The notes under the pieces: generated by a model
Seen by the model: only the letters and a program-made list of their open reading frames with translations
The model's database searches: none
Told to the model about the DNA's origin: nothing
Shown here: one piece after another, positions 29,760 to 40,400 of the stretch
Numbering within the stretch: position 1 is the first letter of the stretch
How the letters are laid out: every line of letters starts with the position of its first letter
NCBI GenBank assembly: GCA_963575745.1
Contig: CAUYUJ010018638.1
Coordinates: 32,501 to 96,500 of the forward strand
Direction of reading: 5' to 3'
Origin: Prorocentrum cordatum
Taxonomy: Eukaryota > Sar > Dinophyceae > Prorocentrales > Prorocentraceae
Length of the DNA: 64,000 nucleotides
Position numbers and translations under genes: made by a program

Positions 29760-30480
29760 CCGTTACCCAGGGTGGGGTGGGGGGGGGGGGGGCCTGGGCA
29801 GCGATCGTTGCGTACGCCAGAGGATGAAAAAAACATGTCAAGGGTAGGGAGGTGGGGGGAGGGGAAGGGGAGCTACAGGGGGGGGCGGCTAGGGGTATCG
29901 AGGGTCAGGAAGATCGAGGCGGGGGGAGAAGTGCAGTGTACCGATGGTGCCATGAAGGGTAGGCATAATCAATAGCATGTCAGATGTGGCATTTGGGCTC
30001 TCCCATTCACCGCTGGTGCCAGTGACAAGAAAGACGTCCCGCCTTGCGCTGACGATGGTGCGCGGTGTGTACTAGGACAGGCACCTTAGAATCAAGTTCG
30101 CCAGGTCAATCGAGCCACTACCACCCGACCTCCCACAACAGAATACAGTCGGGGCGTTGGCCTAAGGAACCCTAAATAAGGAACGAGGCCCCCTTTTTCC
30201 ATGAGTTAAACTTCGATGTCCGATCGAAAACAGAAGGACAACCTGAGGCAAGCTGCGAAACACTTGAGGAACGCGGAGCCCCTCCCAAACGAAAAGGGTT
30301 CCTTCTTCAGGGCCCCGACTGTAGCCAACTGTGGCACAGCCCGATACCGGGATTGGAGCGGGCTCCCGCCCCACACACGGAAGGCCCTCGCGCGCGGCCC
30401 CGCTCCCGACGACCTGGCGGAGAGAAACCCGCGTGGGCCGCGCAGGGGCGGGACGAGTCAGCCTTGCACTGGGCGCAGGG
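29760..30480. other. No recognisable gene
   Basis: Contains a plus-strand frame from 30216 to 30485 beginning MSDRKQKDNLRQAAKHLRN. It looks protein-like but matches no family I know. Confidence 0.3.
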
Positions 30481-30484
30481 GGTA

Positions 30485-30654
30485 AAAGGGGCCCTGGGGC
30501 ACACACAAAGAAATAGACACGAGTGACAGGATTCCCCAGCTTGTCCTATCTTTTTTTTTGGTGTGTGTCCTCCCTCCACTTCCCATATTTTCCAATCTTT
30601 TTTGGGGAGTCGGCGACTCATTGTGCCTGTGTGTGTTGTTGGTCCCCTCCCTGA
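30485..30654. mobile_element. MITE family C, copy 4
   Basis: AAGGGGCCCTGGGGCACACA to GGTCCCCTCCCTG, with CCATATTTTCCAATCTTTT and ATTGTGCCTGTGTGTG. It is followed almost directly by family F copy 2. Confidence 0.85.
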
Positions 30655-30669
30655 GCGAAGACGACACAC

Positions 30670-30799
30670 TGGCCATCGCTCGGACGTCCATTCCCTGTGT
30701 TTTGTGTCGGTTTCGTGCGTGGCTTCTTCGCCACATGACCGAGGATGCTCCTCGATGGTCCTCGCCGAGAGGAAGATGCACACGTCCGAGCGATGCCAA
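30670..30799. mobile_element. MITE family F, copy 2
   Basis: TGGCCATCGCTCGGACGTCC at the left and CACGTCCGAGCGATGCCA at the right are inverted ends. The body has TTTCGTGCGTGGCTTCTTCG and GATGGTCCTCGCCGAGAGG. Confidence 0.92.
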
Positions 30800-30819
30800 G
30801 AGCATGCGCCCCGCTGACG

Positions 30820-31325
30820 CAGCACTGCCGCTCTTACTCACACGGGCTGCGCAGCGCGCGGGCGACGGGGGCACTCCGCGCGCCCTCGCGCGGCCTCGCG
30901 GGCGCCGTCGATGGCGGGTGCTTTGGCAAGCGAGCCATGCGCCGCGCCCGCGCTGGAACGCCACTCCCGAGCGACATGCACGCAGGGCTTCTGGGCGAGG
31001 GCGGGAAATCACAATAAGAATACTAATCAATCGTTGACATAGGTCCAATGTGATAACCTTTTGATCAAAGACTAATTGAATAAGGAGACACCGGGCAAGT
31101 CTGATGGATACGCGCCGCGTTGCGGCTGGAGCGCCACTTTCGGGCGACATCTGCGCGGCGACACGCCGGGCGCGGCAGTTTCGCCCGCTCGCACGTCGAC
31201 GAAACTGCGTGCGAAACGCGTGCGCCGCGCCCAAGCGGCAGCTCACTTGTCTAAAACATTAGCGCGGCGCCGATGCGAGAACGACGTTTCGGCCTTGCGA
31301 GCGCACATTTCGCAAAACGGGTGAT
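30820..31325. other. GC-rich spacer with related halves
   Basis: Segments near 30940-31015 and 31100-31210 share CGCCGCG, GCTGGAACGCCAC/GCTGGAGCGCCAC and GGGCGACAT. No gene is supported. Confidence 0.35.
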
Positions 31326-31744
31326 AGAGTGTCCCTGTTGAGGCGGGCACCAGTGATTCTGAATCGATGTTTGATCGGAAGGATGAGACATCCTGGATCT
31401 GGCCCTATCGGCCAGTTGTGCGGCGGAGATCAGGGACAAGTATGGACGAGGAGGGGGGGGGAGGAGGACGCCGAGGAGGTGAGGACAAGCTGGGTGCGCA
31501 GGCGTCTTATCTGACGTTCTACCCCTCCCTCCAATCCCTCACCATGGCGTAGGTCTTCTCTGTGCTCGCGCCGTCGGATGCCGAGCAGGGTCGTGATCCC
31601 GAGAGGGAGCGAGATGAATGGTGCTCCACGGCGCAGCACGGCGTAGGAAGGGCACGGCAGGGCGTGCCGTGTTCGGAGGGACACCAGACATGACGCAAGA
31701 CGAAACATGTAATGCACGGATCGGAAAGTCGGGGATGGACAGAC

Positions 31745-31895
31745 CCCCCTTTAGTAGAACGTGGTTTAGTGAAAACGACCTGAGGCCCAAACCTGGCGGG
31801 CGCAAACCTGGAAAATAACGGCCACGGCGCCCTCTCGAGAACCGAAAACGGACAATTCGCTAATCGACGTGTCACTGTTGGGGGTTCTGTCCACC
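31745..31895. repeat. Family N, copy 1
   Basis: GTGAAAACGACCTGAGGCCC, GCGCCCTCTCGAGA and CACTAATCGACGTGTCA-like blocks are shared with 59905-60050. Confidence 0.7.
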
Positions 31896-31914
31896 CCCGA
31901 GAAAGAGCGGAAGC

Positions 31915-32075
31915 GTAGAATGAGAGCCAACGCTGCAGCGGGAACACGATTTGGAAGATCCGCAGCACATAACTGAGGTCAGCACTGCAGCTGGAGCAGG
32001 ATTTGGAAGGACTGAGAGCGAGAACAGGGAGCCAACGCTGCAGCAGGAACGCCATTGGGAAAACACCGAAACCGT
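31915..32075. repeat. Three imperfect units of about 55 bp
   Basis: GCCAACGCTGCAGCGGGAAC, GCACTGCAGCTGGAGCAGG and GCCAACGCTGCAGCAGGAAC mark three related units followed by TTTGGAA or TTGGGAA. Confidence 0.6.
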
Positions 32076-32544
32076 TCGGACTGGAACACACACACACACA
32101 TAGGATCGAATAACGTTTGAGGATCCGATGTGTAACCAAAGCAATGCGCGGCGCGGTGGGGGGCATGCTACGACCTCTGGGTCCTCGGGGGAGAGATGAG
32201 GGCAGTACTCGTGTTGGACGCCTGTCGAAGGAGAGGGGGGGTGGGGTCAAGGGAGGGGGGGGGGGGCGGGGGGCGGAGCCCTCCCTGGAGAGGCGGATCC
32301 CTGGGCGATCCCTTCGAGCTCTGCGTGCGGGGAGCAGGCTCCCGCCCGAGCTCTCCGGCGGGGGCGGGGGGCGCAGCGCTCGCCGGGGAAGGGGCGGCAT
32401 CATGGCCTGCCCGCACGGGCGCACGGGCGCCGGGGCTCACGCGGGGGGGAGACGGGCGGGCTGCGGCGTCCAGCTGCTGCGGGCCCCCTGCCCAGCCTGC
32501 GTCGGCACTCGTGGCGCACGGCGGTCTGCCGCCGTGTCGGGGGT

Positions 32545-33085
<541 letters not shown>

Positions 33086-33644
33086 GCGCACTCGCACTCG
33101 CACCCGCGGCGTGTGCCCCAGATTGGGCACTCCGACCAGGAGCGCAAGGAACAGCACCTGGTCTCCCTGCGGAGCCAGATGAAAGAACAAGCGCGCCGCT
33201 TGAACAAAACCTGGCGCTCAAACGTGCATGCCGCTCAGCACGCCGAGCGTGGCATCTGCAGCCTACGAGGAAGGACATGGAGCTGGAGGTCCCTAAGACG
33301 AGGTCCCTCTCTGAACGGCACGTGCGGGGTCGGGGACCGAGGGGATTTGCAGAACAGACCACCACGAGAGGCGTGATGCACTTCTAAGGAGAGGGGAACG
33401 GTGGACGTCTTTCAGGAGTGCTGTGGGCAAGGCGAAACACTAAGGAGTATGGCGTTGGAGCAATTCATGTCGCTCGCCTTTTCGATGCTCAAATCCACGG
33501 ATGATCCATCGTGCCGCTGCTGGTTTGATTGCGATGGTACTCCACCGATGCTTTTGTATAGAGTGCCCCGATGCGATCGAACAACGCTTGCTGCATGACG
33601 AATGCTTTCTTCTCAAATGTGGATGTGCGCTTGCTGAGCATCAA
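33086..33644. other. No recognisable gene
   Basis: More balanced composition. A minus-strand frame at 33740-33489 contains FEKKAFVMQQALFDRIGALY, which is protein-like but unassigned. Confidence 0.3.
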
Positions 33645-33697
33645 CTGAACATCACGAAGCCGCATGCCCTCCGGGCATGCGGCTTCGTGCTGTTCAG
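33645..33697. other. Near-perfect 25-bp hairpin
   Basis: CTGAACATCACGAAGCCGCA..CCC (33645-33669) pairs with 33673-33697 with one mismatch and a 3-base loop (TCC). It resembles a small-RNA precursor or a decayed inverted element. It could act at DNA or RNA level. Confidence 0.9.
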
Positions 33698-34109
33698 CTG
33701 GGCGATCGGCGTTCCTGCCACGGATCTGCGACGCCGTCACTGATGAAAAAGATCGTGTGCTTCACACGCATAGGATCGGTGGCGTGTCCAGAATTCCGAA
33801 ATCGATAATCAAGGGAATGTAGTTTGCGGCGGAATTCCAAACATACCCCTCCGCAAACTTCTCTTCCTCCCCCTCCTCTTAACTCTTCCTCTCGTTCCAA
33901 AGGAACACGCCGCGTTGACGGGAATCGGAAGGGCTAGGCTCACGCAAATATGCTTCATCCACAAGCTCTTGAACAAACATTCGGACATCACACGGTGTGA
34001 TATTTGAACCAGAACGGGTCCCCGCACGGAAGAGGTGGGCGAAGAGGGGAGAATCTGAGGAATAGGAGCGGGCAGTGAAGGGCCACATGGAGAAGCAGTG
34101 CTGTTGCAG

Positions 34110-34290
34110 AGGAACAACATGAATAGACACATACACTTTCAAAATGCCGCGCGGATTTCTTAGATTGGCGCTGGACCCCCTCCCCTGGCGCGCGGAGCGC
34201 GCCCGGGGCGTCGCCGAAGGCTCCGCCAGGCAGTTCCAGCGCCGATTCGAAAATCCCGCGCGGAGGTCCAAACATTTATGTTTACGCCGG
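34110..34290. mobile_element. Family D, copy 5
   Basis: ATGCCGCGCGGATTTCTTAG and AAATCCCGCGCGGAGGTCC arms around CTGGCGCGCGGAGCGCGCC. The outer right end is TTTATGTTTACG. Confidence 0.85.
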
Positions 34291-35610
34291 CCCTTGTCGA
34301 GCAGTGACGTGGTAAGAAGAAGAACAAAGAGGACGAGAGAGATGTGGAGGCAGGGCCGGCAAGATGTCGTCTGCTGACCTCCTCGCGGAGACCACCAGGC
34401 TGCGCTGGACAGGCTTCGAGCACGACAGGGGAATTTGCCAACACGAATGCTACCAAACGATTATTAAAAAAACAAACCGGGCAAGGACGATGACAGAAAT
34501 CGTTGCTTCTCGTCTGGGTCGCTGGCAACTGCCTCGCAGCCTCGACAGCAGTGGCGACGGCGACGGCGAACCGGATCGTCTTCATCCAAACGAGGCGCTG
34601 CGACCCCCCTGGCCATTCCTTACTTTGGTGGCAGTAGCTGTAACATGCTTGGGGCACAACGGAACACGCTGCTGCAGATGTCTCTGTGCGTAATCCGCCA
34701 CCGTGCCGTAGGAACTGAGTGAAATGCCCCAGGTCCCTTTGAACCCCTCGCATTAAATATGGTGAAACTCTTGAAGGCCCAGGCCCTTAATAGCCAGAAT
34801 GCCCACGGCTGGTCGCATGACTTTCCCGAAAGCCATGATGCCACATGACGCAACAAGAGTGACCCGAGAGGGGGGGAACTCGAACCGATACTTCGAGGCC
34901 CCCACTCTGAGAGGGCCCCCGAGATCGCCGGGACCTCCTCCTAACAACTCCCAGAAGCCCCCAGGAGCCCCCGAGAGGCCTCCAGGAGGCCTCCAGGATC
35001 CGCGAGTTCGCCCGCGGCGGCGGACGCCGCCCGCGGGCCCGCAGGGACCTTGCCCCTCCAGCAGTGTGATCAGAATCCAAGCAGGCCTCCACGAGGCGCC
35101 AAAAGAGACACCAAGAGATACGGTAGATTCGCGCAGCGTCGGCGCGCGTAAATCGCGCCGACCGCGCCGACCGTTCAACCGAACCGAGCGCGGTCCCGAT
35201 TGTGCAACATTGAATTCCGTCGGGTCCAGTGGCGTTGCCGTGTCCCTCGGTGGTTCCGCGTCACAAGAATGCAACCTTGAACGCCTTCGCCAGCGTCGCC
35301 GGCGTTCCAACGCGGCATGAGCCAACGCGGAAGGAGGCTATGGTACCAACTGTGCGCCGACCCAGCCCCTGGCAAACGCCAATGCAAAGTGATTGAGGGT
35401 GCACGCTCGATACACATTGCTAACTGGCCCGATCTCACTGTGCACTGGTAGCGTAGCGCACGGTTGAGGTGTCGACATGTTGTCCGATGTGAGCTTCCAC
35501 GTGCGCCTGGCACATTTTGCGCATCTGGCGCACCATGCACGCCTGGTGCGCCTGGTCTACCTAAAGCACCTGGCTTGCGTGGCGCACCTGGCCGCCAACC
35601 CCACGATGTC
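34291..35610. other. No recognisable gene
   Basis: Includes a CCCAGGAGCCCC-type degenerate run (about 34900-35010). Around 35500-35600 GCCTGGCGCACC-type short repeats occur. No domain is recognised on either strand. Confidence 0.4.
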
Positions 35611-35619
35611 AATCAACGG

Positions 35620-35815
35620 CCCTCCGTCGGAGGGCGACCGAAGCCTATGCTGAGTCTTGGAGTAGGAAGGCGGATAAAGTAGACTGGATCCGGGCCCGCG
35701 TAGACAATAACAAACAGTAACAAAGCAAACTCTATTCTTGAAGCAGCAAGGCACTTAGACAAGAGTGGGATCTGGACATCAAAACATATCCCTACTTTCA
35801 ACGACCCGCGTGTAC
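35620..35815. mobile_element. Family L, copy 1
   Basis: GGAGTAGGAAGGCGGATAAA, GGATCTGGACATC and CCTACTTTCAACGACCCGCG follow the order of copies at 42363-42545 and 50118-50299. Confidence 0.75.
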
Positions 35816-35999
35816 GTATGTGGTTGGTGGGCGGATGGGAGAGAGCAAGACAGCTTTAGAAGTCCAGTTTCGGAGCTCAACCCTCCCCGCAAGTCTAGAA
35901 GGAGGGCGCGGGCGGTCAGAGCGTCTCCTCGATAGCTCTAGGGTGGCCCCAGGTAGTTCGCGCGCGCAGGGTATGGTCAAACATGGCTCAGTGTGGCCT

Positions 36000-36358
36000 A
36001 CATGATGATTCCAAGAGGCCCCAAGGCGGCTTGAGGTGACCATGGATCCTTTCAAGGATGCCCCCGAGAGGCCACCATTTTTCAAGAACGACAACACACG
36101 GTAGTGATGCGTTTGACGCCTCACCGTTTCGTTTCCGATGGGCCGTCGAGGAACCAACATGACCCCCCGTATGTCCCGAGAGAGCGCCAGGAAGGGCCCA
36201 CGGGGCCCCAGGGAGACGAACCCCTGGAAGCATCCGCAAGCCACTCCCTGATACGAGCCCCGAGGCGCCCTAGGACGTCCAAAGAGGCAGGTGCTCGGCC
36301 TGCACAGCGGGGGGAACTGGAGTCGCCCCTCCCCCCCCCTTCTTGGCCCGCCGTCCAC
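36000..36358. other. No gene seen
   Basis: CCAAGAGGCCCCAAGGC-type degenerate repeats and GC-rich spacer. Confidence 0.4.
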
Positions 36359-36563
36359 AAGAGTCGGGTCGGGCGAAAGGGGGGGATAGCAAAGGGGGGG
36401 TTTGAGAATCAGCTCACGTAGCTGATTTTCCCGGCGCCTCCCGGCGCCGGAGGCGGCCATGTATCGAGGAACGGGCTCCTCGGTGAGGCCGAAACCAGCT
36501 GCATGCAGCAAATTTCGTAACCCCCCCTTTCCCAATCCCCCCCTTTCGCCCGACCCGAAAGAG
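36359..36563. mobile_element. MITE family A, copy 2
   Basis: The element at 36364-36558 has perfect 16-bp ends TCGGGTCGGGCGAAAG and CTTTCGCCCGACCCGA. The 5-bp duplication AAGAG lies at 36359-36363 and 36559-36563. Confidence 0.95.
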
Positions 36564-36719
36564 GGCCCAGAGAGCCCCCGACTGGCCCCCCGGAGGCACC
36601 CGTGGCTGGCCGGCGCTCCCTCGCCCCACCCCAACCCCCTCGGGACTGCTGCCCCGGCATGCTCCAATGCCGCGCAGAGCCACGACGCAATCGTCAAACC
36701 CGCAAGCGCTTCAAACCGA

Positions 36720-36891
36720 ACAATCTGAAGGGGCCCTGGGACACACAAATAAATGCACACAAATAAAAAGATCCCCCATATTTTCTTATATTTTCTGGGT
36801 TTTTGTATTCCCCCCCACTTCCTATATTTTCCCATATTTTCTGGGAAATCGAGGATTAATTGTGTCTGTGTTTCTTTTCCTCCTGACAATC
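36720..36891. mobile_element. MITE family C, copy 5
   Basis: The element at 36726-36885 runs from TGAAGGGGCCCTGGG to TTTCCTCCTG. ACAATC is repeated exactly at 36720-36725 and 36886-36891. Confidence 0.94.
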
Positions 36892-37123
36892 GTGAAGTCA
36901 TGGGTAGGACGCAGGGGAGGTCGTTGGTACAGGGCGGAGCCCTGGAAGAGAAAATCTTGGGGGTGCATGCTGACCGCATGCGCTCGGCGCCGGACGGGAG
37001 CCACCTCTCAGTCCAGGCCATGGCCGGGTGTGTGCCAGCGCGGAGTCACGTGGGGGACTTCTTCACGTCCTCGGGGTACTCCCATGATACGTCCTCCTCG
37101 TTCCAGCTTCTCCACCCCTCCCC

Positions 37124-37249
37124 TGGCCATCGCTCGGACGTCCATTTCTCGTGCATTTGCCGATTCCGCGCATGTAGTTTCCCCACGATGGTCCAGGATG
37201 ATCCTGGATGGTCACTGCTGGGAAAATGCAGACCTCCGAGCGATGCCAA
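37124..37249. mobile_element. MITE family F, copy 3
   Basis: TGGCCATCGCTCGGACGTCC at the left, CCTCCGAGCGATGCCA at the right. It lies just 3' of cytidylyltransferase exon 4, whose frame would read into it. Confidence 0.9.
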
Positions 37250-37333
37250 GTCCCTCGTGGGCGAGAGGGAGAGCGAGAAAGAGAACGTGTAAGAGGGGGA
37301 TGGAGGGAGGCCCGTGCGGACGTGTCGTCTGGC

Positions 37334-37499
37334 CCTCCCGGTCCTTTCCCCTGCTCTGGATGCGCGCGATCAGCTCAGACGTCGAGAAGCCCTCCGTGCG
37401 CGGCATCGGGATCGCAATCCCCATCTTGCGCGGCACCTTGTAGTACGGATCGTCGTCGGGGTTCGGAAACCTCTCGAGGTACTCTTGGCCAAAGGCGAC
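37334..37499 (-). CDS. Cytidylyltransferase exon 4 (RTEGxSTS exon)
   Basis: Begins VAFGQEYLERFPNPDDDPYY, then KVPRKMGIAIPMPRTEGFST and SELIARIQSRG. RTEGFSTS is the second substrate-binding signature of this family. The acceptor is GCAGCAG followed by GTCGCC. The 3' limit is uncertain: GAGG followed by GCCAGA (37334) would suit the GC donors of the other introns. Without splicing the frame stays open to a TGA-type stop near 37212, inside family F copy 3. Confidence 0.88.
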
Positions 37500-40400
37500 C
37501 TGCTGCGGGAACGCTATCATAATTGCACCGAGGCTGATCATCTCGGGGATCTTCTGACCCGGGTCAATCCAGACCCGGGTCACCAGGAGACCAACAACCT
37601 GCAATGCAGGAACACAAAACTGTAACGCAGGGCTTCGCACACCCGGGTCAACCAATATGCGCGGCCGCTTCGCGGCCGCTTCGCGGCTCGCTAAACCAGG
37701 GTCAGCCAGAGGGGGTCGCCGCAAAATCCTGCAGGATCTGGTGCCCTGGCTAGCCCCCGTTTGCATTGACCATCTCAACGCTCCCGATAACCAAGAGAAA
37801 GAATAACACATGCCGGCATACCACTCGATCTCCAAAGTACCTATACGACCGCCCTGCGGGCGATAAGGAGGTTTGTTTTTTGGGGGGTGAGATCAAATGC
37901 CCACCCTGACTGACCTCCAGCCTGCCACCTTGATCTCATCTCTCTGTGGAAAGATGGATTAGATAAGATGGATTTGATTGGAAGGGATGGATTTGATAAG
38001 ATACGATGGATTGGATTGGCCCGCCGCAGGCGCAGAAACAAATCAATTGATGGATTGGGTTGGGTGGATTGGATTGGGTGGGATAAGATGAGATGGGACA
38101 ATATGGGTTGGATTTGATAAGATGGATTGGATTGGACAATATGGATTGGATAAGATAGGCTGAATTGGATAAGAAAGCCCGCCTCAGGCGCCGACAAAAA
38201 TGAATTGATGGATTGGGTTGGGTGGATTGGATTGGATGAGATCACATGGATTGAAAAAGATAAGATGGGCTGGATTAGAAGGCATGTTAGGATAAGATAC
38301 GATGGATTGGATTGGCCCGCCGCAGGCGCAGAAACAACTGAATTGATGGATTGGGTTTGGTGGATTGGATTGGGTGGGATAAGATGAGTTTGGACAATAT
38401 GGGTTGGATAAGATAAGATGAATTGGATTGGACAAGATGGATTGGATAAGATAAGCTGGATTGGATAAGAAAGCCCGCCGCAAGCGCCGAAAACAATGAA
38501 TTATGAAATTAGCGACATGCGTTAGCGCCGGGACGCCCAGGACACCCGGGACACCCAGGACACCGCCCGGCCCAACTGGGACACCTCCCGGCCACCGGCG
38601 GACGGGAAACGGACTTTCGCTCCTACTGACACCCGGGACACCCGGGACACCGCCCGGCCCAACTGGGACACCTCCCGGCCACCGGCGGACGGGAAACGGA
38701 CTTTCGCTCCTACTTCGGCCTAGCTACAGGAGGATCACGCGCAGCTTCGCCTCGCCCGCACGCACGACACGAACACGAAACCGAAACCGATTTCCCGGTG
38801 GGGGGTCTCCGTTTCACTGCGATCTCACCCCCCAACCTCCGATCTGTCTGTTCTGGTTTGCCTTTGAATCGACATGCGAGAATACACGCTCGGCTTCCCG
38901 TGTGAGGAGTGCACAACAGATCATTCTCTTTCCTGTCCTCCTCCTCCTCGCCCTCTGTGTTCTCATCCTCCACCTCCTCCTCGTCCCCCTGCGCGTGGTG
39001 TATGCGTCGTGGGTGCGGGGTGGGCGAGTGGCGCCCTGGCCGAGTTCGCTGGCCAGAGACGCTTCCATCATACGCGACCTTCCTTTGACGGCCCTGGGGC
39101 TCAGAAACTGGCTCCGACCGAAAGCAGCGAAAACCATCTGTAGAGGCCTCCTAGATGGGGTCGGAATAGATGGGGCCGTAGGATCGCGACGCATCGCCGA
39201 TGCATCGGCGCTGCACCGGCGCTGCATCGGCGACGTCGGCGTGGAGTCAATCGGGCTTCACATCGCGCCGCATCGCCGATGCATCGGCGCTGCGGCGCTC
39301 TCCTCCGACCCCATTTGCTCGGACCCCATCCAGGAGGCCTAAACTCTGGCGAAATGTTGTCCGAGACGCCAGACGTCTGGGGACAGCGGCTCAGCCCCGA
39401 GGACGGAGGGATCGCAAGGATCCAGGAGGAGATCGGGTGCGCCGACGAGGGGGCCAGGATCATACTATGAGGCGCATCGTGGCCCGAGTCATGTGCGCCG
39501 ACGAGGGGCGCCAGGAGCCGTGCGGAGAGGAGGAGACGATTGGGGGCCAGCCTGGGGGGAACTGCGAAGGGGTGGGGCTCCCCTGAGGGCTCGGAAGTCC
39601 CCCGGCCTTCCGAGAAGGTCCCTAAGCCTTCGCCAGAGACAGGAAACCCCTCAGAAGGCGGGAGGGCTTCTGAGAAGTCCCGCCGCCTTCCGAGAAGGCT
39701 TTCGCCTTCTCACTTCCCCCCCTCGCTCGCCGCCGAGAAGAGGAGTGGGCAGTGAGATCGGGGGGATCTCATGGCCCTGTCCATGCTATATCCCCCCAAA
39801 GCCCCAGTGTCCTTTCCCCCCCCCTCTTCGCCGCCCCGAAGAGGGGGGCGGGTGGGAGGGGGAGGCCCTACACTTGCCATCGCTCGAACGTCCACTCCCC
39901 CGTGCATATTTCGGCTTCGTGTGCGTATTTTCCGCACGAAGGTCCAAGATGCTCCTCGATGGTCCTCACCGAGGAAAAGTGCACACGTCCGAGCGATGCC
40001 GAGCACAGGACGTGAAGCGCACTGGGACCAGCGTGCCCAACTGCGGACCGCGGGCAGGTGGGGCAGGACCCGGGCGAGCCTGTGAATGGACGGGCGGGCC
40101 GAGCCGGAGCGGAGGAGTGTCAGGAGGCAACCCCCGACGAGGGTCGACTTAAGTCCCACCAGCCCTCTGGGCGTCGGTGGTTTAGAGCGTTTCCTCTTCC
40201 ACCCCTCCTTCTTCCCCTTCGGGGAGGGGTTTACCCCTCCCCCTACCCCCTCCCCACTGACCTGGACAGGGGAGGCCGCGGGTAGTTAGAGCGTCCAAGA
40301 CGGCCCAACACGGCTCCAAGAGGGCCTCAGGGAGCTCAAGATGACCTCCAAGATGGCTCAAGATAGCGCAAGATGCCTCAAGATGGTCCCCATGATGTTC

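Noticed and set aside
37554-37840. Repeat I as an introner with GT..AG ends joining a hydrophobic exon (37840-37771) to KIPEMISLG
   Set aside because: The cytidylyltransferase alignment puts the exon 4 start at 37499, so the AG at the repeat edge is inside the intron. The apparent membrane segment is intron sequence.
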